DNA of 64,000 nucleotides, from the NCBI GenBank assembly GCA_018268755.1, contig JAFDVW010000001.1:62001-126000 (forward strand). The letters are read 5' to 3'. The position numbers and the translations under genes were made by a program. Positions 1 through 9,225 of this stretch are shown here, piece by piece. The notes beneath the pieces are model-generated. The model ran no database searches, was not told where the DNA came from, and saw only the letters and a program-made list of their open reading frames with translations. This DNA is from Acidobacteriota bacterium. GTDB taxonomy: Bacteria; Acidobacteriota; Terriglobia; Terriglobales; Acidobacteriaceae. Every line of letters starts with the position of its first letter. The stretch's first letter is position 1.

Positions 1-1856
1 AAGTAATCCCAGCGCATGCCCAGGTTCAAGGTCAGGCGGGGAGAAACGCGGTAGCTGTCCTGCAAGTAAAGACCATGGCTGTTCTCAAAGGTGTGGCGGC
101 GCGTGTCGCCCTGGCGCTGCGACCCATCGGACGGCGTGCCTTCGAGGAAGGTGGTGAGATCGTCGAAAGAAAGCGTGCCGCGAAACGTATTCTCGATCAC
201 GTGCTTGATGGTGGTGCGGCGGAATTCATAGCCAAACTTCACATCGTGCTTGCCCGTCTTCCAGGCATAGTTGTCCACGAAGTGCCAATTGGCGTCGACC
301 CGGTTGCGCGGCACACTGGTGGTGGCGCCGATCTGCGAAAACGCCCCCACGGAAATGGAGGGCAATCCGCCTTCATAGGCGCCCACGCCGGTGTTCAGAC
401 CGATGGAAGAGGGGTCAAACTTCTGGTCCTCGGGAAAGAACCCTTCGGCAAAACGGTTCCAGCCCAGGCGCGCCTCGTTGACTTGGCTGGGGTTCACGAT
501 CTTCACATAGGAGAGGGAAATCAACTGGACCCGCGTGGGGGTCACGGTGTTGAAGCCGGGAAGAATGCCCGCCGCCAGCTGTGCAAAGGGAAAACTTTGG
601 TCGCTATCTCCGAAGTAGTAGCGGCCGGTCAGCATGTTCCGGGTATTGAAGTTGTGATCGAGCTTGGCGATCATGCTGTCCACGCGATTGCGGAAGGGGG
701 TGGCGGTGGAGAGATTGTCCTGGCTACAACCGGTGGTGTCGCTGACCGCGCCCGCAATGTTAGGAGTCGGCCAGGGGTTTCTCTGTAGTAGCGCCTGGGT
801 CACGGGGTTTAGCGTGCCCTCGTTGTCGAGGATGTCCTGCTCCGCCGAAGCGAGCACGGCCGGATCCGGCACGCAGCTGGTCCCGGATTGCGCTCCGGAT
901 TCGCGCTGCCCTTCATAATTTACGTAGAAGAAAGTCTTGTCTTTGACAATGGGACCACCGAACGACCCGCCGAATTGATTGTTCAGGAAAGAATTTTTGG
1001 GCGTGTTGTCAAAGTTGAAGTAGTTACGCGCTCCCAGCTGGCCGCTGCGCCAATATTCCAGCAACGATCCATGCCATTGGTTAGTGCCGCTCTTGGTCAC
1101 GATATTGACGACCGCCCCGCTGTTGCGGCCGTACTCAGCCTCATAGTTGGAGAGCACGCGCAACTCGGCCACGGCATCGATGGGCAAAATGGTGGCGGGG
1201 TCGCCGAAGACGCCGGCCTCATTGATGGCGGGATCGTTGCGGTAGCCGTCGTTCATGTCCGTGCCATCGAGCAGGAAGTTATTGGCGCGTCCGCGTGAGC
1301 CGTTCATGGAAAACGTGCCGTAAGAACCCGGGGAGTCGGAGATCTGGTCGGGCGAGCCGGCCACGCCGGGATTGAGATAGATCAACTTCATGTAGTCGCG
1401 TCCGTTGACCGGCACATTCTCAATGGTGGCGCTGGTCAAAGTTCCGCCCAGCTGCGCCGAGGTGGTGTCCACCTGGGGCAGGACTTCCCCGGAGACCTCC
1501 ACTTGTTGCGACACTTCGCCGGGCTTGAGCGCGGCGTCCACGCGGCGGTCGGAGGCCACATCCACGTTCACCCCACGGGTCACGGACGTCTGAAATCCGC
1601 TCTGCTGGACGGTGACGGTGTAGGCACCGATGGGCAATTCCGGAATGCTATAGCTGCCGTCGGCGCTGGTCTGTGTGGCGCGCTCCAGTCCAGTATTGAC
1701 ATTGCGCACTGTAACGCTGGCGCCGGAAACGACCGCGCCGGAGGCGTCGGTCACGGTGCCCAGGATGGTGCCGCGAAAGGTCTGGGCCTTCAGCAAAGGG
1801 TTGGCGAAAACCACAATGGCGAAAATCAGGACTGCGGATAGTGCTCGTACACGCAT
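1..1856 (-). CDS. TonB-dependent receptor, Oar-like (3' part outside window)
   Basis: This is an outer-membrane TonB-dependent transporter or adhesin-like receptor of the Oar type common in acidobacteria. The frame is open from the start codon to the window edge, giving about 618 visible residues. Residues 1-25 form a signal peptide ending in LLKAQ. Residues about 27-110 are a carboxypeptidase-regulatory/Cna-B-like domain (GTVTDASGAVVSGASVTV, then DGSYSIPELPIGAYTV). A plug-like region with NNFLLDGTDMNDG and NSGAVVNIVTKSG follows, and then beta-barrel sequence. The start is chosen because AAGGAG lies five bases upstream of the ATG. The two genes upstream on the same strand also look envelope-related. 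The substrate cannot be read from the sequence; these receptors usually take up large carbohydrates or bind surfaces. Confidence 0.9.
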   Translation of the reverse strand, partial: MRVRALSAVLIFAIVVFANPLLKAQTFRGTILGTVTDASGAVVSGASVTVRNVNTGLERATQTSADGSYSIPELPIGAYTVTVQQSGFQTSVTRGVNVDVASDRRVDAALKPGEVSQQVEVSGEVLPQVDTTSAQLGGTLTSATIENVPVNGRDYMKLIYLNPGVAGSPDQISDSPGSYGTFSMNGSRGRANNFLLDGTDMNDGYRNDPAINEAGVFGDPATILPIDAVAELRVLSNYEAEYGRNSGAVVNIVTKSGTNQWHGSLLEYWRSGQLGARNYFNFDNTPKNSFLNNQFGGSFGGPIVKDKTFFYVNYEGQRESGAQSGTSCVPDPAVLASAEQDILDNEGTLNPVTQALLQRNPWPTPNIAGAVSDTTGCSQDNLSTATPFRNRVDSMIAKLDHNFNTRNMLTGRYYFGDSDQSFPFAQLAAGILPGFNTVTPTRVQLISLSYVKIVNPSQVNEARLGWNRFAEGFFPEDQKFDPSSIGLNTGVGAYEGGLPSISVGAFSQIGATTSVPRNRVDANWHFVDNYAWKTGKHDVKFGYEFRRTTIKHVIENTFRGTLSFDDLTTFLEGTPSDGSQRQGDTRRHTFENSHGLYLQDSYRVSPRLTLNLGMRWDY

Positions 1857-2168
1857 AGCTTCTCCTTAGTTTGCCCCAAACTTATTCGCCCCAACGTCCG
1901 GCTGTGCTGCGATACGTTGCGCGCATCTTGCCTCGAAGGAACGACAGTTTTCAAGCTATTTTGCTGGCCCGGGAAGAGATACGGTTTTGGTTACTCAGAG
2001 GAAGGGATTGTATCCCAGAGTAAGGGGATTGAATCGGGTGCGGCCGGCGAGAAGGCGGCACTTACAAGGGGGATAAGGAGCCAAGACCTCCCAATTTCAC
2101 CAAGTCCAGGCAAAGAAGAATCTGTTTTTTGCAGGGCCCGCATCGACAAAAACGTTGGAGGTTCTGCC
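1857..2168. other. Intergenic gap without recognised gene
   Basis: The 312 bases between the receptor start and the CarboxypepD gene stop hold no convincing gene. A TACAAT hexamer on the minus strand could be a -10 element for the receptor gene, but no matching -35 box at good spacing was found. Open frames on both strands here lack family features. Confidence 0.5.
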
Positions 2169-3857
2169 TTAGAAAGTGAAAGCAACGCCGCCGCGCACGG
2201 CGCGCGCCGATTGCACCAGATACACGGTGCGGCCATCACGGCCCATGACCGGTACATAGCCCTGGGCTAGCAGGTTGCGCACATCGATCAAGGCGTCCAT
2301 GTGCACGGGCAGGAAGCTGGTGCCCGGGATGGGCTGACGCAGGAAAACATTCAGGAACGGGTCGGTCTGGCCGGCGGAGCCATTAAACATGTCCACTGGA
2401 GTCAGCGCCGTTCCGCTGGTCCAGCGGTAGGAAGCGATCCACTCGGTTTTAGCGCCGGGGAGCTTGCCGCTCATCTTGGCGGCCACGCTCTGGCGATTAC
2501 GCACCACGCTCGACTGGCGCACGTCCTGCAAAGCCACATCGCTTCTGGCCAGGTCCAAAACCCCGCCGTAGGCGAAGTCCAGGGTGGCGGTCAGGTCCGC
2601 CGCGAGTTTGCGCTGCAGCACCATGCGCATGCCGCGGGTGTTCAAATCGGCCCCGCGATAGGTAAAGGTGCCGGAATAAGGGTCGGCCAGTACGTCACCG
2701 GAATCGGCGGCACTTTCGCCCAGACCGGTCAGGGCAGGATCGGAAACGCGGTCGGAATACACCGCAATCTGCAGGTTGTTCTTCCCCATGCGGCGGGAAA
2801 GCGAAACTTCCTGGTGGTGGGCGCGCTCGACGGTCGGCGCATAGCCCAGGATGCTCACCCGCGGGCCGGACTCGCTCAAGTCGGCAGGCGCGGAATCAAA
2901 ACCCTTCTCGCCGCGGACATTGGGCTCGGAAGTCGAGTATCCGTAGCTCAGGACCGTATTGGGAGAGAGGTGCAGATCAGCCGATCCAAAAGGACGAAAA
3001 GCCGTAACTCGGCCCAGGAATTGGATGGTCTGCAGCTCGCTGCCAAAACGCAATTCCAGAACATCGGCAAGCGTGACCTCATCGGAAGTAGTCAGGGCCA
3101 GCGCCTGCAGGGTGGCATTGCGCAGGCTGGCGTCGGTCGAGCCCAGCCGGCGCATGGTGAGGGCGATCTGCGGCTCTGAGCCATTGGCCATCTTGTGCTT
3201 ATAAGAAGTCCGCAGCACCGTGCTGGGCGTGACTCCGTTGTATCCCACATTGCCGCTGAAACCCACGGTGCCCGCGGTGAAGAGCGATTTCTCCAGGGAG
3301 AAGCCGGTACTCATGTCCGCGCCACCGCCGAAACCATCGGAGCGGGAACCGGCGACGAATGCCAGCTGACCTTTCAGGTCGTGTTCATCCTTCTTCCCTT
3401 CCGAGACCGTGGCCGCGGTGCCGTCTTCAAAAACGCGCAGAATGGGACGATTGGAGGCCGAACGCAGGACCCATTTCCAGTCCTCATCGTCGGAATTGGT
3501 GCGGACCGGACCGACCTGGAAGGCCTCGAACAGAGTGCGCAGGGTCACGTTGACTACGGCAGCGCCGCCGGAGCGCAGTCCAATGCGCTCGCGCAGCGAG
3601 GGCATGAATGATGGCGCGGAAACTTTAACGCTGTAGGTCCCAGGGGCCACGCCCTGGATGGAATAGAAACCCTTCTCGTTGGTGAACAGGCGCAGGCCAT
3701 GGGCGGCCGCGCCAAAGACTTCCACCAGCGCCCCCATTTGCGGTACTCCGCTGGCATCACGCACGTACCCGGAGATGGACCCTACGCGATCTCCCGCCAA
3801 GGCGGGAAGCGCCAAGCCCAACACCACCGCTAAGAACCCGAGCTTGCGGAGTACCAT
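2169..3857 (-). CDS. CarboxypepD-regulatory domain outer-membrane barrel protein (no plug)
   Basis: A 562-residue exported protein. Residues 1-22 are a signal peptide (ALPALA then GD). Residues about 25-110 are a carboxypeptidase-regulatory-like beta-sandwich (GSISGYVRDASG, then FYSIQGVAPGTYSVKV), the N-terminal module seen in Oar and SusC-type receptors. The rest is rich in alternating polar and hydrophobic strands, and the chain ends in Phe (VAFTF), as outer-membrane beta-barrels often do. No TonB plug motif was seen, and the protein is much shorter than a full receptor. The ATG has AGGAAATTC upstream. The gene follows the GWxTD gene by 36 bases and is probably cotranscribed with it. Barrel formation is inferred from the end residue and strand pattern. 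Confidence 0.75.
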   Translation of the reverse strand: MVLRKLGFLAVVLGLALPALAGDRVGSISGYVRDASGVPQMGALVEVFGAAAHGLRLFTNEKGFYSIQGVAPGTYSVKVSAPSFMPSLRERIGLRSGGAAVVNVTLRTLFEAFQVGPVRTNSDDEDWKWVLRSASNRPILRVFEDGTAATVSEGKKDEHDLKGQLAFVAGSRSDGFGGGADMSTGFSLEKSLFTAGTVGFSGNVGYNGVTPSTVLRTSYKHKMANGSEPQIALTMRRLGSTDASLRNATLQALALTTSDEVTLADVLELRFGSELQTIQFLGRVTAFRPFGSADLHLSPNTVLSYGYSTSEPNVRGEKGFDSAPADLSESGPRVSILGYAPTVERAHHQEVSLSRRMGKNNLQIAVYSDRVSDPALTGLGESAADSGDVLADPYSGTFTYRGADLNTRGMRMVLQRKLAADLTATLDFAYGGVLDLARSDVALQDVRQSSVVRNRQSVAAKMSGKLPGAKTEWIASYRWTSGTALTPVDMFNGSAGQTDPFLNVFLRQPIPGTSFLPVHMDALIDVRNLLAQGYVPVMGRDGRTVYLVQSARAVRGGVAFTF

Positions 3858-3893
3858 GAATTTCCTCGCGGAATACCCCCCAGCACTACGGGC

Positions 3894-5642
3894 TTATTCC
3901 ACGGCAAACGTCGCCGAAGGATCCACCGTCTGCTTGGAGATATTGTCGTTCACCTTGATCTCAATGCGATAAGTTCCGGGACCAAGGTTGGCGGCTGAAA
4001 GGGTCTTTTGCAGGGTGACTTGCTCACCCACATTGCCCAGTTTGTCCGTGGATTCGATGGTGCGCACCACGGCTTTATTGGTCGCTTGATTGATGACTTC
4101 GTACTGGATCGTGGCCGACGGCTTGTGGGTCTTTTCGTCCACCGAGAGATTGTATACCTGCATCCAGAAATTAAGCTTCTGGTTTTGTTTGAAGACGGCC
4201 GGCTTGCCGTCAGAGGTAGCCACCCGCGGCCGCACCTTGGTGGTGCCGATGACGAACATGCCCGTGCCCACGTTTTTGGCGGCCACCGGCTCCATCACGT
4301 CAGCCACGATCAGCGACGAGGAGGTCAGCCGGTCATCGGCAAAATCCGGGACCACAATGCCCCGGCTCCAGGTGCCCATGCGGTCGCCGTTCACGTCCTT
4401 CACCACAATATCCATGCGGTAGCGTCCGGGACGCAAAGGCAGTGCCTTCCAATAGACGGAGGAGTTTTCCGCCACTTTGGGCAGCAATTCCGCCGGCACA
4501 TCCACCTGCACCGGCTCCTCAAAGGTCTGGGCAATGCGGCCGGTCAGAGTGGTGACCCGGCCAAAGATGTTGGCCGTGCCGCGCTGCACGCCATCCTTAT
4601 TCACAAAAGTGATGTCGCGGTTCTTGATCTGGATGGTCACCGGCACCAGCACGGTGTCCCCGGTCACCTTCACGAAGTCAGCGCGCACATCAAACGGCAT
4701 CAGGTTCACGCTGATTTTGTGGCTGACCACTTCTTCCAGATCTTTGAACTTCACCGCCGGCGGTTTCTGCAGCTTATAGAACTGCTCCAGACGGTCAAAC
4801 TGCTTGCTCTGCAGATCGGTGTTGAAGGGGCCGGCGCCCAGACGCTCCAGGCCGCCGCGGGTAAAGCGGTCGGCTTTGCTGGCCATGCCCATCTGCTCAT
4901 AAAGGGTCAGACCGGCATTCGGGGTATAGAGCAACGCGTCTTTTTCCGAGCGGTCCATGGTCATGTGATATTCGCCGCACATACACGTGTCGACGAACTC
5001 AATGATGACTTCCTGGCCGATGCCTTCAATATAGCGATAGCGCCAGTCTTCAAAGGGATAGGTCGAGGTCTGTCCGCCGCCCTCTTCCATGGGACGATCA
5101 TAGGTGCCGCCCGAGGGGTGCGACTCAATCTCGTCGGGAGGACCGAAGGCGATGTACATGTGGCCACGGTCGGTCTTCCAGCCGGGGATGCCGGCGGGAA
5201 AATGCTCGTTGGCATAGGCGATGCGGCGATAGTGCTCTTCTTTAAACTCGTTCTCGACAGTGTCGGGCGTGGGATCACGGCGCTGCCAGAAAGCTTCGAT
5301 GAACTGGTCGCGTTCTTCGTCGTTGGAGAGCTGTTTGAAAGCGGAGCGCTCTTCGTCGGTGATGATCCACACCACGTCTTCCGAGAGCCACTTCTTATAA
5401 GACCGGCCCAACTCCTGCTTCAGGGCTTTGGAATTTTCCTTGCGCTGTTTGGCGCTGATGGGACGCTTCAAGGGATCGACGTCCGGAGCGGCAGCTCCGT
5501 CATTATTGGTCTTATCGCCGGCAGAGGCGTCGGGGGTGCCGGGTTTGCTCTCCTGCTGCGCCCCGGCCATAGGCGCCAGGCCGAGCAGCGAAAGCAGCAG
5601 AATCCAAGACAGAAGGCAACGGCCAAAGCCTACCTGGGACAT
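3894..5642 (-). CDS. GWxTD domain-containing exported protein
   Basis: A 582-residue protein with a signal peptide (residues 1-29, cut near MAGAQ) and the GWxTD domain that defines a family of uncharacterised proteins common in acidobacteria and Bacteroidetes. The defining motif reads GWKTDRGHMYIAFGPPDEIES at residues 154-174, with the upstream FWQRRDPTP motif of the same family near residue 119. The C-terminal half looks like beta-sandwich modules and may be structural. The same frame stays open far upstream to about 7463, but that part is antisense to the adaptor gene. The ATG at 5642 is chosen because it starts the signal peptide, has GAGG upstream and follows a good promoter. Its role is unknown; a place in envelope assembly or surface display is inferred from its neighbours. 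Confidence 0.85.
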   Translation of the reverse strand: MSQVGFGRCLLSWILLLSLLGLAPMAGAQQESKPGTPDASAGDKTNNDGAAAPDVDPLKRPISAKQRKENSKALKQELGRSYKKWLSEDVVWIITDEERSAFKQLSNDEERDQFIEAFWQRRDPTPDTVENEFKEEHYRRIAYANEHFPAGIPGWKTDRGHMYIAFGPPDEIESHPSGGTYDRPMEEGGGQTSTYPFEDWRYRYIEGIGQEVIIEFVDTCMCGEYHMTMDRSEKDALLYTPNAGLTLYEQMGMASKADRFTRGGLERLGAGPFNTDLQSKQFDRLEQFYKLQKPPAVKFKDLEEVVSHKISVNLMPFDVRADFVKVTGDTVLVPVTIQIKNRDITFVNKDGVQRGTANIFGRVTTLTGRIAQTFEEPVQVDVPAELLPKVAENSSVYWKALPLRPGRYRMDIVVKDVNGDRMGTWSRGIVVPDFADDRLTSSSLIVADVMEPVAAKNVGTGMFVIGTTKVRPRVATSDGKPAVFKQNQKLNFWMQVYNLSVDEKTHKPSATIQYEVINQATNKAVVRTIESTDKLGNVGEQVTLQKTLSAANLGPGTYRIEIKVNDNISKQTVDPSATFAVE

Positions 5643-5678
5643 AGAAGGGCACCTCGAGACGGACACACTCGTCCATAT

Positions 5679-5707
5679 ATTGTATGTATTTGGATGCGGC
5701 AAAGCAA
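5679..5707 (-). promoter_or_regulatory. Sigma-70-like promoter for the GWxTD gene
   Basis: On the minus strand a -35 element TTGCTT (5702-5707) is followed after exactly 17 bases by a -10 element TACAAT (5679-5684). This places transcription start about 30 bases before the ATG at 5642. The assignment rests on consensus and spacing alone. Confidence 0.5.
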
Positions 5708-6053
5708 GACGGGGTGACCTGCCCCAAGAGTCCTTTTTGGCCCCGCCAAGGAGCTGGGGAATCTCTGCTAGAATGTTGCAGGGCCATGCTTTGCGCAACG
5801 CGCCACAGGGTCTGCGGCGCACGGCGCCGGTAAAAACTTCGGGGCTTCCCGGGTCATCCCCTAAGGTGGGCAGTATGTCGGTCCCGAGTCCCTGGAACTT
5901 TCTGAATTCCATTCGCGTACCTTGGGAGGTAAGCACTCCTGTCTGGCGGTCTGCAGGGATTGTGCTGCCGCCCTGGCCCGGCCCTGGACGCGGGGGGAAC
6001 CTGGCCGGCCGCGAGCAACCGTACCATTCAATCCGCACTCTGACAGGGGAGCA
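5708..6053. other. Divergent intergenic region, GWxTD gene / adaptor gene
   Basis: This is most of the 411-base gap between two divergently transcribed genes. Apart from the minus-strand promoter next to it, it shows a TAGAAT hexamer on the plus strand near 5770 without a clear -35 box. No gene, RNA or repeat was recognised. Confidence 0.4.
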
Positions 6054-7442
6054 ATGAGCACTTGGAAAAAGATTGCGATCGGCGGGGGCGGTCTTCTCGC
6101 CCTGGTTTTGATGGTCAGTTTTACCGTCTTTCAAAGCCACAAGAACCTGGTCACGGTGCAGACCGGGAAGGTGCAGCCGCTGGACCTGAACTCGGTGGTG
6201 AGCGCCTCCGGTGAAATCAAGCCGAAGGTATACGTGAATGTGGGCGCTAACGCTTTCGGCCGGATCACCCGGCTCTATGTTAAGGAAGGCGACCGGGTAA
6301 AGAAGGGGCAATTGCTGGCACAACTGGAGAACGTGCAGTCCACGGCCGACGTCAACGCCAGCCAGGCTTCCCTGGCGGCGGCACAGACCGACGCCCTGGC
6401 CGCCGATGCCGCCCTCAAGACCGCGCTGGCCAGCCTGAACAAGGCCAATGCCGATTATGAGCGCGCCAAGCTGGACTGGAGCCGCGCCCAGGGACTGTTC
6501 AAGGACGCGCTCATCGCCAAATCCGATTACGACATGCAGAAGGCCAACTACCAGACCGCGGAAGCCGTCCAGGCCCAGTCCGAGGCCCAGGTAGCCCAGG
6601 CGCGGGCCCAGAAAGACTCCGCCGACCGCCACATTGGCCAGTACCGCGCCAACCTGACCCACGCCACCGACGTGCTGCAGAAAACCACCTACGCCGCCCC
6701 CTTCGACGGGGTGATCACCAACCTGCCGGTGCGGGAAGGCGAGACGGTGGTGGTCGGCATTCAGAATTCTCCCGGCAGCACCCTGATGACCTTGGCCGAT
6801 ATGTCCATCATCACCGCGGAAGTGCTGGTGGATGAGACCGACATCGTCAATGTAAAGCTGGGCCAGCCGGCGGAAGTTGCCATTGACGCCATTCCGCGCA
6901 AGACCTTTAAAGCCATTGTGAGCGAGATTGGCAATAACGCCATTGTCCGCTCCACCGGGGTTTCCACCTCGCAGCAAACCACGGCCAGCCAGGAAGCCAA
7001 GGACTTTAAAGTGGTGGTCACCTTGCAGGACCCGCCGACCGAGATTCGTCCCGGCCTGTCCACCACGGCGAAGATCACCACCGCCTCGCGCAGCAATGTT
7101 TTGGCCATTCCCATTCAGGCCCTGACCGTGCGCACTCATGCGGACTTGCAGACCGGGCCTGAAAAAGGCGCGGTACAGGCGGCCGGCAACGATTCGTCTA
7201 AAAAGGACAAAGATAAAGCGAAAGACGAGATCCAGGGCGTCTTCATCATTCGCAGCAAGAAAGCGGAGTTCGTGCCGGTCGAGACCGGCATTGCCGGCTC
7301 TACCGATATCGAAGTCCTGAAGGGCCTGAAAAACGGCGATGAAATCATCACCGGTAGCTACAAGGTGCTGCGGACCCTGCGTCCCGGCACCAGCGTCAAG
7401 GTGGATAATTCGGTCCCCAAGAAGGACGTGACGGAGAGCTAG
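6054..7442 (+). CDS. MacA/HlyD-type periplasmic efflux adaptor
   Basis: A 462-residue membrane-fusion protein of the RND/ABC adaptor superfamily, which joins an inner-membrane transporter to an outer-membrane channel. Residues 8-26 form one N-terminal membrane anchor. A biotinyl-lipoyl-like half ([21 protein letters not shown]) is followed by an Ala/Gln-rich coiled-coil hairpin at about residues 95-205, the second lipoyl half ([20 protein letters not shown]) and beta-barrel domains. A charged Lys/Asp insert near residues 380-395 is unusual. The ATG is preceded by AGGGGAGC; the longer upstream frame lacks any family sequence. A MacB/LolD-like ATPase gene follows after 176 bases, so a MacAB-type exporter is likely. 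The matching permease is not in the window. Confidence 0.88.
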   Translation: MSTWKKIAIGGGGLLALVLMVSFTVFQSHKNLVTVQTGKVQPLDLNSVVSASGEIKPKVYVNVGANAFGRITRLYVKEGDRVKKGQLLAQLENVQSTADVNASQASLAAAQTDALAADAALKTALASLNKANADYERAKLDWSRAQGLFKDALIAKSDYDMQKANYQTAEAVQAQSEAQVAQARAQKDSADRHIGQYRANLTHATDVLQKTTYAAPFDGVITNLPVREGETVVVGIQNSPGSTLMTLADMSIITAEVLVDETDIVNVKLGQPAEVAIDAIPRKTFKAIVSEIGNNAIVRSTGVSTSQQTTASQEAKDFKVVVTLQDPPTEIRPGLSTTAKITTASRSNVLAIPIQALTVRTHADLQTGPEKGAVQAAGNDSSKKDKDKAKDEIQGVFIIRSKKAEFVPVETGIAGSTDIEVLKGLKNGDEIITGSYKVLRTLRPGTSVKVDNSVPKKDVTES

Positions 7443-7618
7443 GAAAACAGACAAGGGCCGCAAGCCCCGGAATTTGCGGCGTTCTGGCTATAACATTCGC
7501 CAGGGTTGTCCGTCCAAAGAAACAACGGCTAAGTCCGGGGGCTGGCGCCAGGGCAACCAGCTTGATGGGGTTGAATCATTCGGATGGGAGCAAGCGGGTG
7601 AAGCAAGAGGAGAAGCCT

Positions 7619-8365
7619 ATGGCAACCGCGGAAGTGGTGAATATGTCGCAGCAATCCGGCTCAGTGGCCCCCAACTCGGCGGTGATCCTCACCGAAGACT
7701 TGTGGAAGACCTACGACATGGGCTCGGAGCAGCAGGTACACGCCCTGCGCGGTGTCAACCTCCGCATCAAGCACAACGAGTATGTCGCCATCATGGGCCC
7801 CTCGGGCTCGGGCAAATCGACGCTGATGAACCTGATCGGCTGTCTCGACACACCGTCGAAGGGACAGTACTGGCTGAGCGGCCAGGCAGTCAGCGAACTC
7901 GACGACGATGAACTCGCCCGCATTCGTAATAAAGAGATCGGCTTCGTCTTCCAGACCTTCAACCTGCTGGCCCGCGCCACCGCTCTGCACAACGTTGAGC
8001 TGCCGCTCATCTACGCCGGCGTGCCTACCGAAGAACGCGTGCAACGCGCCAAAGAGGCGTTAGGCGCCGTGGGCATGGAATCGCGCATGCTGCACAAGCC
8101 CAACGAACTCTCCGGCGGACAGCGCCAGCGCGTCGCTATCGCCCGCGCCCTGGTCAACCGCCCCTCGATCATCCTCGCCGACGAACCTACCGGCAACCTC
8201 GACTCCCAGACCGGCAATGAGATCATGGCGCTCTTCGACCGCCTGCACAGCGAAGGCAATACGATTGTGCTGGTCACCCACGAGCACGACATCGCCGAAT
8301 ACGCCCACCGCGTGATCTACATCAAAGACGGCGTGGTGGCGAAGGATGAGAGTAAGGCGAAGTAG
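7619..8365 (+). CDS. ABC transporter ATPase, MacB/LolD type
   Basis: A 248-residue ATPase that powers export by a FtsX-like permease. The motifs are complete: Walker [10 protein letters not shown] (60-68), Q-loop Gln at 112, signature LSGGQ (164-168), Walker B IILADEP (184-190) and H-loop His221. [12 protein letters not shown] and [10 protein letters not shown] are typical of the MacB/LolD branch. The ATG at 7619 is chosen because AGAGGAG lies just upstream; a start at 7562 would add 19 residues without family character. It follows the adaptor gene on the same strand. No permease gene follows: 48 bases beyond the stop, an oppositely oriented accessory gene ends. The usual partner may have been displaced by the island or may lie elsewhere. 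Confidence 0.92.
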   Translation: MATAEVVNMSQQSGSVAPNSAVILTEDLWKTYDMGSEQQVHALRGVNLRIKHNEYVAIMGPSGSGKSTLMNLIGCLDTPSKGQYWLSGQAVSELDDDELARIRNKEIGFVFQTFNLLARATALHNVELPLIYAGVPTEERVQRAKEALGAVGMESRMLHKPNELSGGQRQRVAIARALVNRPSIILADEPTGNLDSQTGNEIMALFDRLHSEGNTIVLVTHEHDIAEYAHRVIYIKDGVVAKDESKAK

Positions 8366-8413
8366 AAACCAGCTTTAACAGGAATCATACTTAGACCTGT
8401 CGAATCGACACAA

Positions 8414-9169
8414 CTATTCCATCCTGCCCGTAAAGTGAAGGGTATGCTTGATCCATTTCGCGAAATGGTCTTTATCAGGACTTTCCGGATCAGCCATGGT
8501 TTCAGCAATCCTAAATTCATCAAGCGCCCGCAAGAACTCGCCTCGGTCATATAATATCTCCCCGATGTGGAAGTGAGACCGTGCGGCCAGTGAGCGCTCT
8601 AACGAGCCTCGGATTGCCTCTTGGTACAGCTCCAGAGCACGGCTGTAGCCCCCGAGAAGTTCATGCGCCTTAGCCTCCCGATACGAAAGTTCTGCCCTTT
8701 CTTCCACGGAAATATCTTCCATTTTGAGAGTATCCGCGATAGCCAACGGTTCGATAGCATGACCTAAAACGATAAGGTTTGCAATCAACCGAAGCTGAAT
8801 ATTCCGTTTGAGCTGAATGTGTTCGTTAGTCGTTAAGAGTTCTTCGTGTTTCTTCAGCAGCGATTTGAACTCCTGCGTTGCCAAATCGAACTTCTGACTC
8901 TTCTCATGAATACATGCTAACGAAAACTCCGCATAAGGTCGGCTCGGACTCTCCTCAGGCAAAAGTTTCATTGCGTCCGAGGCCGCGTCAGCCGCCTCAT
9001 CCAATCGACCAAGATCGCGATAAGAGAGAGCCTCTCCTAGAAGGATTGAACTGATCTCCATTACATCCGTGAGACCTTCTCGGAGCTTCTTCAACTCCGC
9101 TAATGCCTCGGTTGGATGCCCCGACTCCCGCAGCGCACCGATCTCGTGGTATCGTTTCCAATCTATCAT
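8414..9169 (-). CDS. TPR-like helical repeat protein
   Basis: A 251-residue soluble protein made almost entirely of helix pairs resembling tetratricopeptide repeats, for example GEALSYRDLGRLDEAADAAS, AKAHELLGGYSRALELYQEA and GEILYDRGEFLRALDEFRIA. Such proteins usually act as protein-binding scaffolds. No catalytic motif, signal peptide or membrane segment is present. The ATG is preceded by AGGAG at a rather long spacing of about 13 bases. Its sequence looks clearly poorer in GC than the core genes on either side, and it sits at the left edge of the repeat-rich island, so it is probably acquired. The partner is unknown. Confidence 0.75.
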   Translation of the reverse strand: MIDWKRYHEIGALRESGHPTEALAELKKLREGLTDVMEISSILLGEALSYRDLGRLDEAADAASDAMKLLPEESPSRPYAEFSLACIHEKSQKFDLATQEFKSLLKKHEELLTTNEHIQLKRNIQLRLIANLIVLGHAIEPLAIADTLKMEDISVEERAELSYREAKAHELLGGYSRALELYQEAIRGSLERSLAARSHFHIGEILYDRGEFLRALDEFRIAETMADPESPDKDHFAKWIKHTLHFTGRME

Positions 9170-9225
9170 TATGATTCGGGGCTCCTCCTAAGAACACTTA
9201 TAATTTTGGCTCATCGGCACGTATA

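Noticed and set aside
4008..5717. 569-codon plus-strand open frame
   Set aside because: It is antisense to the GWxTD gene and shows no protein family features; long antisense frames are common in GC-rich DNA.
5643..7463. Upstream extension of the GWxTD frame by about 600 codons
   Set aside because: It runs antisense through the adaptor gene, has shadow-like Gly/His/Val composition and precedes a clear signal peptide at 5642.
7443..7618. Riboswitch before the ABC ATPase gene
   Set aside because: The 176-base gap has some GC-rich pairing but no recognisable riboswitch core or terminator.
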